Assembly: GCA_963665075.1 (NCBI GenBank) | Contig: OY762063.1 | Span: 1,922,001 to 1,986,000 of the forward strand | Reading direction: 5' to 3' | Length of the DNA: 64,000 nt | Source of the DNA: JAPULR01 sp963665075 | GTDB lineage: Bacteria > Chloroflexota > Dehalococcoidia > Lucifugimonadales > GCA-2712585 | Part shown: positions 35,982 to 44,068 of the stretch, one piece after another | Numbering within the stretch: position 1 is the stretch's first letter | How the letters are laid out: the number at the start of each line of letters is the position of its first letter | The notes under the pieces: model-generated | Database searches by the model: none | Told to the model about the DNA's origin: nothing | Seen by the model: only the letters and a program-made list of their open reading frames with translations | Made by a program: the position numbers and the translations under genes

Positions 35982-36899
35982 CTAGTTGTATCGGATGCGG
36001 GGGTCAAGGTAGGCGTAGAGAATGTCTACGACGAGGTTGGACGCGATGAAGATGCTGGCCATGAAGAGAACCACGGCCTGCACTACCTGGTAGTCCCGCG
36101 CCTGCACGGCCTCAACCGCGAGCAGGCCGGTGCCGGGCCAGGCGAACACCGTCTCCGTCACCACCGAACCCGTCAGCAGGAAGCCCGCCACCAGTCCGAA
36201 GTAGGTGAGGGGCGCGATGGCGGCGTTGCGGAGGCAGTGCTTCCAGATGACTTTCCACTCCGGCAGGCCCTTGATGCGGGCCAGCTTCACGTACTCGCTG
36301 TCCAGCACCTCAAGCATGGCGGAACGGGTCAGGCGCATGAGCGCCGCCACGTTGAACCAGCCCAGGGTGATGGCGGGCATGATCATGTGGGTAATGCCCC
36401 CTCTGCCGGAGGTGGGCAGCCAGCCAAGGAGGACGGCGAAGACCCACATGAGCACGATGCCCAGCCAGAAGCTCGGCAGCGATTGCCCAAGGAGGGCGAT
36501 TATCTTCCCTCCGTAGTCGAAGGGCGTATCCTTCTTGGTAGCCACAAGCATACCGATGGATACTCCCAGGGCGGTGCTTATCGCCAGGGTGAAGGAAGCG
36601 AGCTGCACCGTGGCGGGGAACTTCTCAAGGACAATGTCGAGGGCGCCGCTGCCCCACTTCCACGATTCGCCCCAGTCGCCCTGGAGCACGTTTTTCGCGT
36701 AGATGAGGTATTGGACGACCATCGGCTTGTCCAGGCCCCATGCCTTCTCAACCCTCTCGAAGTCCTCAGGGGTTGCTTCGATGGGCAACATCAGGTCAAG
36801 CACGTTGCCGCTGAGCCGGGTGAGGAAGAAGACGAGCATGGAGACGCCGATGAGCGCCACTATGGACTGGGCAACCCGAAAGATTAAGTATCTCTGCAT
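35982..36899 (-). CDS. ABC transporter permease (DppB/OppB family)
   Basis: Protein of 305 residues with six membrane helices. It starts MQRYLIFRVAQSIVALIGVS, typical of DppB, and carries the ATPase-contact loop EYVKLARIKGLPEWKVIWKH and the final DPRIRYN. It is the first gene of the operon dppB-dppC-dppD-dppF, separated from the next by 22 bases. The substrate-binding protein, normally first in such operons, is missing here. Confidence 0.95.
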   Translation of the reverse strand: MQRYLIFRVAQSIVALIGVSMLVFFLTRLSGNVLDLMLPIEATPEDFERVEKAWGLDKPMVVQYLIYAKNVLQGDWGESWKWGSGALDIVLEKFPATVQLASFTLAISTALGVSIGMLVATKKDTPFDYGGKIIALLGQSLPSFWLGIVLMWVFAVLLGWLPTSGRGGITHMIMPAITLGWFNVAALMRLTRSAMLEVLDSEYVKLARIKGLPEWKVIWKHCLRNAAIAPLTYFGLVAGFLLTGSVVTETVFAWPGTGLLAVEAVQARDYQVVQAVVLFMASIFIASNLVVDILYAYLDPRIRYN

Positions 36900-37200
36900 G
36901 TTGTGTGCCTCTCAGGTTCTAATGTGCGGATTCCGATTCTCGAGGTTTCACAAGCGCCGGAATCCCGAGCGCAACGTGCGCTCGACGAGTTTGCCTACTA
37001 AAGGAAAGAATAGGGCGTTAGGAGAGCAGGGTTCAACGCCCAAAGAGTAGAAATACTATAAATCGCCCCCTTTGTCAAATCATGGGCAAATCGCGCCAAC
37101 CTTAATTCAGTTACGCCGGAGCGGGCAGAACAGATTGTTATGGGATGGATCGCGTTCTGCACGGCCGGGTTCCGGGCGCCCGCTTCAGGGAGCGTTGACG
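36900..37200. other. Intergenic region upstream of the ABC-transporter operon
   Basis: About 300 bases between the end of gatA and the start of dppB, both leftward. Apart from the candidate promoter listed separately I see no gene. The gatA-proximal part is GC-rich (CGGCCGGGTTCCGGGCGCCCG) without a clear T-run terminator. Confidence 0.5.
37050..37078 (-). promoter_or_regulatory. Candidate promoter of the ABC-transporter operon
   Basis: Read leftward, a consensus TTGACA (37078-37073) is followed after 17 bases by TATTTC (37055-37050), a weak -10 box. It would give a leader of about 145 bases before dppB. The -35 match is perfect, the -10 poor. Confidence 0.4.
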
Positions 37201-38658
37201 TTATATGTCGGGACGGCATAGCCGCCAATCGCAGGACTGCTCGTAGGCGTGCCCCAGGCGGATGAGCGTCGGCTCCGAGAGGGCGGGCCCCATGAACTGC
37301 ATGCCCACGGGCAGGCCGTCGGAGAATCCGCAGGGGACGGTGAGGGCGGGGATGCCGGCCATGTTGGCCGAGATGTTGCAGATGTCGCTCAGGTACATCT
37401 CCAGGGGGTTGGCCGTCTTCTCGCCCAAACCGAAGGCGACGGTGGGGGAGGTGGGAGTCACGAGGACGTCGTATTTTTGAAAGGCCTCGTCGAGCTCCAG
37501 GGAGATGAGGGTGCGGACTTTCTGGGCCTTCAGATAGTAGGCGTCGTAGTAGCCGGAGGAGAGGGCGTAGGCGCCCAGCATGATGCGACGCTTCACCTCC
37601 GGGCCGAAACCCTCCTGGCGAGTCCCTTCCATTGCTTCCCACATGGTCGCCGCTTCCGCCTTGGAGTGGCCGAATTTGACGCCGTCGTAGCGGGCCAGGT
37701 TGGCGGAGCACTCGGAGGGGGCGATGATGTGGTAGCAGGCGGTGGCGTACCTGGTGCTGGGGAGGGTGGTCTCCTCGATATCAACGCCCAGGTCTTCGAG
37801 GACGCCCAGGGCCGTATTCATGGCCTCCAACACGCCCGGCTGAGTGCCCTCGCCGAAGAACTCGCGGGGCACGCCGACGCGCAGGCCCTTCACGTCGCCG
37901 GTTAGGGATTCGGTGTAGTCCGGGATGGGGGTGTTTATGGAGGTGGAATCGCGGGGGTCGTAGCCCGCCACGGCGTTCAGGACTATAGCGGCGTCGGCGA
38001 CGCTCTTGGTCATCGGACCAATCTGGTCGAGGGAGGACGCGAAGGCGATAAGGCCGTAGCGGCTGACGAGGCCGTAGGTGGGCTTGAGGGCGACGATGCC
38101 GCAGAGGGAGGCGGGCTGGCGGATGCTGCCGCCGGTGTCGGAGCCGAGGGCATAGAAGACCTGGTCGGCGGCGACGGCGGCGGCGCTGCCCCCGCTGCTG
38201 CCGCCGGGCACCCGCGAGGTGTCCCACGGATTGCTGGTGGGGAAGAAGGCGGAGTGTTCGGTGGAGGAACCCATAGCGAATTCGTCCATGTTGCCCTTGC
38301 CCAGCAGCACCGCGTCGTTGGCGTAGACCTTCTCCATGACGGTGGCGTCGTAGGGGGGGACGAAGTTTTCCAGCATACGGGAGGAGCAGGTGGTGCGGAT
38401 TCCCTGGGTGCAGATGACGTCTTTGGCTTGGAAGGGGATTCCGGCGAGGGGGGAGCCTTTATCGTAGGCGCGTTGGTCGTCAATCCGGCGGGCCTGCTTC
38501 AATGCCAACTCGCCGGTGACGGTTACGAAGGCGCTGATTTTGGGTTCGACTTCGCTGATGCGGTCGAGGCAGGCCTGGGCGAGTTCTACGGACGACGCTT
38601 CGCGGCGGAGGAGGAGGTTGTGGGCTTCCTGGAGGGTCAGGCTGTGGAGGGCTGACAC
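37201..38658 (-). CDS. gatA: Aspartyl/glutamyl-tRNA amidotransferase subunit A
   Basis: Protein of 485 residues of the amidase signature family. The catalytic Ser-Ser-Lys triad is visible as the lysine in GIPFQAKDVI, and serines in PGGSSGGSAAAVAA and SDTGGSIRQPA. GatCAB converts Glu-tRNA-Gln and Asp-tRNA-Asn to the correct amidated tRNAs; GatA releases ammonia from glutamine. The C-terminal YEQSCDWRLCRPDI is the usual ending. The GTG start follows gatC by three bases. gatB is not in the window. Confidence 0.97.
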   Translation of the reverse strand: MSALHSLTLQEAHNLLLRREASSVELAQACLDRISEVEPKISAFVTVTGELALKQARRIDDQRAYDKGSPLAGIPFQAKDVICTQGIRTTCSSRMLENFVPPYDATVMEKVYANDAVLLGKGNMDEFAMGSSTEHSAFFPTSNPWDTSRVPGGSSGGSAAAVAADQVFYALGSDTGGSIRQPASLCGIVALKPTYGLVSRYGLIAFASSLDQIGPMTKSVADAAIVLNAVAGYDPRDSTSINTPIPDYTESLTGDVKGLRVGVPREFFGEGTQPGVLEAMNTALGVLEDLGVDIEETTLPSTRYATACYHIIAPSECSANLARYDGVKFGHSKAEAATMWEAMEGTRQEGFGPEVKRRIMLGAYALSSGYYDAYYLKAQKVRTLISLELDEAFQKYDVLVTPTSPTVAFGLGEKTANPLEMYLSDICNISANMAGIPALTVPCGFSDGLPVGMQFMGPALSEPTLIRLGHAYEQSCDWRLCRPDI

Positions 38659-38661
38659 GGG

Positions 38662-38952
38662 CTATTCCTCCAACACGGCATTGACGCGGAAGAAATCTTC
38701 CTCGCGACGGGGGGCGTTGGCGAGGGTGGATTCAGGTTCCAGGCCGTCGGACACCGAGTCCTCCCGCATGACGGAGGTAAGGCCGGCGGAGTGGCTGGTG
38801 GGGGGCACGCCTTCGGTGTCCACCTGCTGGAGGGTGCGGACGTGTTCGAGGATGTCGGAGAGCTGGCCGCGGAGGTATTCGACTTCGTCGGGGGAGAGGG
38901 CGATGCGGCAGAGGGCGGCCATGTGGAGGACTTCTTGTTTGGTTAAGGGCAT
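38662..38952 (-). CDS. gatC: Aspartyl/glutamyl-tRNA amidotransferase subunit C
   Basis: Protein of 96 residues. MPLTKQEVLHMAALCRIALS at the start, then YLRGQLSDILEHVRTLQQVDTEG, and the late REDSVSDGL with FFRVNAVLEE at the end are the GatC pattern. GatC is a belt-like chaperone holding GatA and GatB together. First gene of the gatC-gatA pair. Confidence 0.95.
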   Translation of the reverse strand: MPLTKQEVLHMAALCRIALSPDEVEYLRGQLSDILEHVRTLQQVDTEGVPPTSHSAGLTSVMREDSVSDGLEPESTLANAPRREEDFFRVNAVLEE

Positions 38953-39486
38953 AAGGCGGTTCCTTGATGACGCAGGTAGATTGGCAAAGCGCCAACAAGT
39001 CTAGCAAAGGCCGTTGGGCGTCTCAAGAAGCTATAGGTGAAAGTTGGAGGGCAGTTTTGGAATCGCCCCTATTAAAGAAAGGATTTACATTTCGCAAAGG
39101 GGGGACTTTTCGATAGGTCAAGGGACTGTTGGTGTTGCACCAATTGGTTTTCAATAATCCAGCAGAATACCCGAATTAAATCATGGCGCTTTTGGTCAAC
39201 ACACTCGGACTGTAGTAATTGGTGCTTTGCCTAGCGAAATTGCTCTAATGCTAAATCGGGTGCAACTTGAACAAGAGCTTCAAGCAAGATTTCAATTTCT
39301 CATTATGCTCAATGACGTGCATTGGTCAAGTTGACTCCCCAATCTGAAGAGTATAGGATTTCGGTTGCTCTACCACGAGCGAACTATGTCCCATGCAAGG
39401 GCGTGGCCTTCCGCCCCCTTGAGACAGCGTGGGACATGGTGCTTGTGGTAGAGCCGCCAAATCCTAGTCAAAAAGGGGGCTTCTAC
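38953..39486. other. Intergenic region, no convincing gene
   Basis: A stretch of over 500 bases, AT-richer than its surroundings. It holds GAATCGCCCCTAT (39060-39072), similar to the palindromic repeats elsewhere. A short rightward frame ending at 39334 reads like coding sequence in part (TRTVVIGALPSEIALMLNRV) but has no start with a ribosome-binding site and may be a decayed gene end. The lipoprotein gene begins just after. Confidence 0.45.
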
Positions 39487-40266
39487 ATGGTGAAGCAAAT
39501 CTTGATTGCAATAGTTTTGGGCACGTTGACCATTTTGAGCCTGGCGTGTTCCAGTCTTACCGAAGAAGATGTGAGAGAAATCGCCAAGGAGTATGCAGGT
39601 GCTCAAGGCCCTCAAGGTGAGAAGGGTGATTCGGGGCCGCAAGGAATTCCGGGCCCAAAGGGGGAAAAGGGAGACCGAGGCATACAGGGGGACGCTGGGC
39701 CGCAGGGAGATGAAGGGGAGCAAGGAGATATGGGGCCAATGGGACTACAGGGGCCACAAGGGAACCCTGGGCCTAAAGGCGAAAAGGGCGATATCGGTGA
39801 AATAGGCCCACAAGGTGAGATAGGCCCCAAGGGAGAAGACTACGATACGGCGGCCTTGGAGGACTTAGAGAATAAGATACGAGTGTCTGGACTCACACTG
39901 CATAACGACTTGTTGGTTAGTGATATGTTGGCCGAACTATCACGCAACCCAAGATATTTTGATTCTCTAAAACGCGAGACATTAGTGATGAATGGAACAA
40001 TAACTCGTATAGTTGACTCTGATGCGTTTACTTTTTTCTGGGTTGTGTTTGGCTCAACAACCCGGAACATTGAAATATTTTGTGGGTACAGTGTGATTTT
40101 TAATGACGATAGAGCTTTATTGGAGCCAGGAATGGAGGTGTCGTTGAAAGGCGTCTATTATGGGCAGTCTTCGGATGCGGATGAGACATTCATTGTTAGG
40201 GGCTGTGTTATGGTGGATGACGAATCATCTTTAGCAAAGGAGCGGTTGCCTACAAAAACTCAATGA
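39487..40266 (+). CDS. Collagen-like repeat lipoprotein with C-terminal OB-fold-like domain
   Basis: Protein of 259 residues. A lipoprotein signal peptide (MVKQILIAIVLGTLTILSLAC) ends in the lipobox LSLA-C21. Residues 38-118 are 27 uninterrupted Gly-X-Y triplets, rich in charged residues, Pro and Gln (for example GPKGEKGDRGIQGDA), which should form a collagen triple helix. The C-terminal 130 residues (MNGTITRIVDSDAFTFFWVVF, then LLEPGMEVSLKGVYYG, and FIVRGCVMV) resemble a small OB-fold of the tRNA_anti-like type. I start at ATG 39487, preceded by AAAGGGGG; the frame is open further upstream but would bury the signal peptide. Probably a trimeric surface stalk; ligand unknown. Confidence 0.88.
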   Translation: MVKQILIAIVLGTLTILSLACSSLTEEDVREIAKEYAGAQGPQGEKGDSGPQGIPGPKGEKGDRGIQGDAGPQGDEGEQGDMGPMGLQGPQGNPGPKGEKGDIGEIGPQGEIGPKGEDYDTAALEDLENKIRVSGLTLHNDLLVSDMLAELSRNPRYFDSLKRETLVMNGTITRIVDSDAFTFFWVVFGSTTRNIEIFCGYSVIFNDDRALLEPGMEVSLKGVYYGQSSDADETFIVRGCVMVDDESSLAKERLPTKTQ

Positions 40267-40330
40267 GTAAGCGGAGAAGATTAGAATTCTCTAGCGAAGT
40301 CGAGTGCCTAATTCCCTAAAAAATAGAAAT

Positions 40331-40370
40331 AGGGGCCGCAAGCGGAGAAGGCGAGCTTCAAGCCGCCCCT
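40331..40370. repeat. Inverted repeat between convergent genes
   Basis: AGGGGCCGC and GCCGCCCCT-type arms flank an AAGCGGAGAAGGCGAGCTTC centre. It lies between the lipoprotein gene and pth, which converge, and resembles the GGGGCG...CGCCCC palindromes elsewhere in the window. It may serve as a bidirectional transcription end. Confidence 0.45.
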
Positions 40371-40380
40371 ATGACAATGT

Positions 40381-41052
40381 CTAGAACGGTGTGATGGACG
40401 CAAACCGTTTGGGGGGTGGGGTGTTGTAGACGTTCATTGCTCTATCAATTCCATCATGAACTAGGGAGTCAACAGAGTCGGCAACCCGGTCCACTACCTC
40501 TTCTACCATCTGCTGCTCTTCCGTATTAAAGATACCTAGTGCGTATTCCACTTTGTCGGTGGGATTCTCGGGTTTGCCGATACCTACCCGTACTCTAGGA
40601 AATCGGTTGCTACCCAAGGCATCAACGATGGAGGTCACACCCTTATGTCCTGCGGTCCCGCCGCGGGGCCGCAGGCGTATGGTCCCGGGGGGAAGATCCA
40701 TCTCGTCGTAGATTATAGCGAGATCAGCAAGCTCAACTCGGAAGCGTACCATCAGGGAACGAACGGCTTCACCGCTGTTGTTCATGTAGGTGCGGGGCTT
40801 GGCCAAAACTACGTTTACCCCTTCCACTTCGCCCTCCCCTAAGACGGCGTTCTGACGCTTGTCCGAAAGGGGAATATTCCAACGCTGGGCAAGCTTGTCA
40901 ATACAGTCAAAACCTACGTTGTGGCGAGTCCCGTTGTATTTGCTACCGGGATTGCCGAGGCCAACGATTATTTTCGTCCGCTGTTTCTCATAAGATTCGT
41001 AAGATTCAGCAGAGGAATTGCGGGTTACAGCACTTTTTATGGTGTTAAACAT
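40381..41052 (-). CDS. pth: Peptidyl-tRNA hydrolase
   Basis: Protein of 223 residues. After a 27-residue N-terminal extension comes KIIVGLGNPGSKYNGTRHNVG with the catalytic histidine, then LAKPRTYMNNSGEAV, the aspartate in IIYDEMDLPPG, and RGGTAGHKGVTSI. It frees tRNA from peptidyl-tRNA that has dropped off ribosomes. ATG 41052 is chosen because GTGAAGGTC precedes it; two upstream in-frame codons lack a site. It follows ligA by 50 bases on the same strand. Confidence 0.96.
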   Translation of the reverse strand: MFNTIKSAVTRNSSAESYESYEKQRTKIIVGLGNPGSKYNGTRHNVGFDCIDKLAQRWNIPLSDKRQNAVLGEGEVEGVNVVLAKPRTYMNNSGEAVRSLMVRFRVELADLAIIYDEMDLPPGTIRLRPRGGTAGHKGVTSIVDALGSNRFPRVRVGIGKPENPTDKVEYALGIFNTEEQQMVEEVVDRVADSVDSLVHDGIDRAMNVYNTPPPKRFASITPF

Positions 41053-41102
41053 GACCTTCACTAAACCCGAATACGACATTATTATATAGCCGTTTACAAA
41101 TG

Positions 41103-43157
41103 TCAACAAGCCCCTAAAGTCGATTCCAGAATCTCCACCAGTCTAGCTTCGTCGATGATTTCGGTGCCGAGGTTCTGGGCTTTGGCGACTTTGGAGCCGG
41201 GGTTTTCGCCGACGACGAGGTAGGTGGTCTTGCGGGTGACGCTGGAGGTTGCGGCGCCGCCGAGGGCCTTGATTCTGGCCTGGGCCCGGGACCGGGACAT
41301 GCCGGAGAGGGTTCCGGTGATGCAGAAGGTCTGGCCCTGCAGGGGCAACTCCGCCGGTTCCGCTTCCTCAGATTTCTCCCGTTCGAGCTTGACGCCCGCC
41401 TGACGGAGCTTGTCGATGACGGCGCGGTTGGATTCGACGGCGAAGTAGGCGACGATGCTCTCGGCGATTTTCGGGCCGATGCCCTGTATTTCGATGAATT
41501 GCTCTTCGGTAGCTTCGGCGATTTCGTCGATACTGCGGAAGCGGGAGGCGAGCAGGTCGGCGTTTTCGGAACCGACGTGGAGGATGCCGAGGGCGAAGAG
41601 GACGCGGGCGAGGGGGCGGGACTTGCTGGCTTCGATGTTGCCCATAATCTTGTCGGCCAGCTTTTCGCCCATCCGATCCTGTTCGAGGAGTTTTTCGCGT
41701 TCCAGGAAGTAGAGGTCGGCCAGGTCTTCAACCAGGCCCTTTTCGATAAGAATGGCGCACCACTTCTCGCCAAGGCCGTCGATGTTCATGGCGCCCTTGC
41801 TGACGAAGTGCTTGAAGAGTTCGAAGAATTGGGCGGGGCAGGTGGCGTTGGGGCAACGATGTTGGGCGTCGTCCTCCGTCTTCACAACCTGGGTGTGGCA
41901 GATGGGACATTGGGCAGGCATGACGAAGACGCGTTCGTCGCCGGTGCGGCGGGAGAGGACGGGGCCGACCACCTTTGGAATCACCTCGCCGGCGCGCTCG
42001 ACGGTTACGTAGTCGCCAATGCGGATGTCCTTGCGGTGGATGTCCTCCTCGTTGTGGAGGGTGGCCATCTTGACGGTGGCGCCGCCAACGACGACGGGTT
42101 CCAGCATGGCGAAGGGGTTGAGGCTGCCGGTGCGACCGACGTTGATGCCGATGTTGAGGAGCTTGGTGACGGTCTGTTCGGCGGGGAACTTGTAGGCGAT
42201 GGCCCAACGGGGTTCCCTGCCGACGAAGCCAAGCTCTTCCTGATATTGGAAGGAGTTGACCTTGACCACCACGCCGTCGGCATGGAAGGGCAGGTCGTGG
42301 ACGCCTTCCAGCCACCCTCGATAGTAGTCCTCGACTTCTTCTATGGTGCGGCAGAGCCGGTTGTGGGGGCTGATGCGGAAGCCGAGGCGTCGCATCTTCT
42401 CCAGCGCGTCCCAGTGGGTTTCGGGGGCGTTTCCGTTCTGCGGGCCGTCGTCGTCGCGGTCTCCCACAGAGTAGACGTAGATTTCCAGGTTGCGGGAGGC
42501 GGTCATGGCGGGATCCAATTGGCGGACGGAGCCGGCGGCGGTGTTGCGGGGGTTGGCGTAGAGGGGTTCGCCCGCAGCCTCGCGCTCGCGGTTGAGCCTG
42601 GCGAAGGCGTCCTTAGACATGAAGACCTCGCCGCGAACTTCCAGCCGGCCGGGGGCGTCGTCCAGCAGAGCCAAGGGGATGCTGGAGATGGTGCGGAGGT
42701 TGTGGGTAACGTCTTCGCCGCGGAAGCCGTCGCCGCGGGTGGCGCCCTGGATCAGGCGGCCTTCCTGATAGGTCAGGGAAACGGCGAGGCCGTCTATCTT
42801 GAGTTCGCAGACCATGTCGAAGGCGTCCTCGCCGAGGAGGTTGGAGACGCGGCGGTGCCAGGCGGCGAGTTCCTCCTGGTTGAAGGCGTTGCCCAGGCTG
42901 AGCATGGGGAGGCGGTGGTCGACGCGGGCGAAGCCTTCGACGGGGGGAGCGCCGACGCGCTGGGTGGGGGATTCGGGGGTTACGAGTTCGGGATGGTCGG
43001 ATTCCAGGCCTCGGAGTTGGCGCATGAGGGCGTCGAACCGGGCGTCGGAGATTTCCGGCGCGTCCAGCGCGTGATAGAGGTAGTTGTGGCGGTTGATCTC
43101 CTTGCGGAGTTTATTGAGTTGTTGTTGGATTTTGGCGTTCATGGTTGGCGGCATCAT
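41103..43157 (-). CDS. ligA: NAD-dependent DNA ligase
   Basis: Protein of 684 residues, full length. The Ia domain (INRHNYLYHALDAPEISD) binds NAD, the adenylation lysine is in CELKIDGLAVSL, the zinc finger is CPICHTQ...CPNATCPAQ, followed by helix-hairpin-helix motifs (IEIQGIGPKIAESI) and a C-terminal BRCT domain (LPLQGQTFCITGTLSGM). It seals nicks in replication and repair. An ATG five codons inside (43142) is an alternative start; neither has a strong ribosome-binding site. Confidence 0.98.
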   Translation of the reverse strand: MMPPTMNAKIQQQLNKLRKEINRHNYLYHALDAPEISDARFDALMRQLRGLESDHPELVTPESPTQRVGAPPVEGFARVDHRLPMLSLGNAFNQEELAAWHRRVSNLLGEDAFDMVCELKIDGLAVSLTYQEGRLIQGATRGDGFRGEDVTHNLRTISSIPLALLDDAPGRLEVRGEVFMSKDAFARLNREREAAGEPLYANPRNTAAGSVRQLDPAMTASRNLEIYVYSVGDRDDDGPQNGNAPETHWDALEKMRRLGFRISPHNRLCRTIEEVEDYYRGWLEGVHDLPFHADGVVVKVNSFQYQEELGFVGREPRWAIAYKFPAEQTVTKLLNIGINVGRTGSLNPFAMLEPVVVGGATVKMATLHNEEDIHRKDIRIGDYVTVERAGEVIPKVVGPVLSRRTGDERVFVMPAQCPICHTQVVKTEDDAQHRCPNATCPAQFFELFKHFVSKGAMNIDGLGEKWCAILIEKGLVEDLADLYFLEREKLLEQDRMGEKLADKIMGNIEASKSRPLARVLFALGILHVGSENADLLASRFRSIDEIAEATEEQFIEIQGIGPKIAESIVAYFAVESNRAVIDKLRQAGVKLEREKSEEAEPAELPLQGQTFCITGTLSGMSRSRAQARIKALGGAATSSVTRKTTYLVVGENPGSKVAKAQNLGTEIIDEARLVEILESTLGAC

Positions 43158-43166
43158 TGTTGGGGG

Positions 43167-43210
43167 ATCGTCACCCCCATCTCAATCTTCCCCCATCGAG
43201 GGGGAAGAGG
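43167..43210. repeat. Dispersed intergenic repeat (copy A)
   Basis: The segment ATCGTCACCCCCATCTCAA, then CTTCCCCCATCGAGGGGGAAGAGG, is closely similar to 45304-45343. It contains an inverted repeat (CTTCCCCC / GGGGGAAG). It sits just upstream of ligA. Confidence 0.6.
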
Positions 43211-43278
43211 CTAATCGACGCCCTTGGGAGGGTTGTGCAAAAGTCTCCATCAAGGGGGAATGGATTATTGGAAGGAAA

Positions 43279-43722
43279 TCAGGCGGCCTGTTGGGTGAGG
43301 CCGGCGGTGATGGCGCGTTCGGCCTGCTTGGAGTATTGGGCGATGTAGGTCTCCAACCGGACAATCTCGCTCCGGGCGTCGCCGTTGGCGTCGTCGCGAA
43401 GCTGCTTCCTCAACTGGACGAGCCGACGTCTGGCCGATTCTATGCGCTGGACGAGAACGAGGGCTTCCAGTTCCAGACGGGCCTGCTCCATTATGGTTAG
43501 AAGGTGGCGGCGCTGGGTCCGGGAGTGGTCGAGGCGTTCCTCTATTTCGGACATGGAGCCGAGGGCGAGGTTGAGGGGAGCGCGTCCGTACATGGCTTGT
43601 CGGGGGATGCGCTTCAGCTGGGTCTCGAACTGGCGGATCATGGCCTGGAGGGAGTTGTCGCGGGCGCGCATCTCCGCCAGGCTGAGTTTCAAGGCCGCCA
43701 TAGCCCGGTTCATCTGTGTCAT
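43279..43722 (-). CDS. Coiled-coil protein of unknown function
   Basis: Protein of 147 residues, nearly all alpha-helical, with long amphipathic stretches (MAALKLSLAEMRARDNSLQ, IEERLDHSRTQRRHLLTIM, RIESARRRLVQLRKQL). The general layout recalls PspA-type or filament-like helical proteins, but it is shorter and I cannot assign it. ATG 43722 is preceded by AAAGGAGGCG; the open frame upstream runs through a dispersed repeat and is not coding. It lies 121 bases upstream of ligA in the same direction. Confidence 0.75.
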   Translation of the reverse strand: MTQMNRAMAALKLSLAEMRARDNSLQAMIRQFETQLKRIPRQAMYGRAPLNLALGSMSEIEERLDHSRTQRRHLLTIMEQARLELEALVLVQRIESARRRLVQLRKQLRDDANGDARSEIVRLETYIAQYSKQAERAITAGLTQQAA

Positions 43723-43764
43723 GGCAGGCGCCTCCTTTGTGGTGGATGCCCCGGAGGATGGAGC

Positions 43765-43792
43765 GAGATTCTTCGCTTCGCTCAGAATGACA
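43765..43792. repeat. Short dispersed repeat GAGATTCTTCGCTTC type
   Basis: GAGATTCTTCGCTTCGCTC followed by AGAATGACA. A related, shorter copy lies at 49547-49570 (ATTCGCTTCGTTCTGAATGACA). It sits upstream of the coiled-coil gene, outside its ribosome-binding site. Confidence 0.55.
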
Positions 43793-43958
43793 TGGGGCAC
43801 GAGCGGAATCCGGGAGATTGATTTATTTTCAGCTGAATTATAGGAGAGTGGAGCGGGGTTATGTAAGGTTGGGGGTTGCGGATTAGGGGGAGTTGTGGGG
43901 GCGGGATTAGATTGTCGTTGGGGGAGATTCACCCCTATCCCCGTATCAAGTACGAGGC

Positions 43959-44014
43959 CGCTCGACCCTTCGACAAGCCCTTCGACAGGCTCAGGACGAG
44001 TTCAGGGTGAGCGG
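43959..44014. repeat. Dispersed repeat, second copy of the CTCGACCCTTCGACA element
   Basis: CGCTCGACCCTTCGACA, then AGCCCTTCGACAGGCTCAGG, then TTCAGGGTGAGCGG. It is the inverted counterpart of the third unit at 23813-23855, with a short internal duplication of CCCTTCGACA. The ends can pair (CCGCTC / GAGCGG). Confidence 0.6.
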
Positions 44015-44068
44015 CTGAGGATGGGCTGGCGCAATTTGACTTGTTTTGGAAAACGAGTGTCTGTGAAG

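Larger units (their letters stand above)
43723..44068. other. Repeat-filled intergenic region
   Basis: Contains two dispersed repeats listed separately (43765-43792 and 43959-44014) and no gene that I can support. Confidence 0.6.

Noticed and set aside
39248..39334. Small gene upstream of the collagen-like lipoprotein
   Set aside because: Part of the frame looks protein-like, but it lacks a ribosome-binding site, is only 28 codons from its ATG, and matches nothing I recognise; mentioned only in the intergenic entry.
41499..43214. A rightward frame of 571 codons opposite ligA
   Set aside because: Gly/Val/Asp-rich shadow of the ligase gene; ligA is fully supported by motifs in the other direction.
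43723..43932. 70-residue N-terminal extension of the coiled-coil protein ending at 43279
   Set aside because: It runs through a dispersed repeat, and a strong ribosome-binding site stands before ATG 43722.
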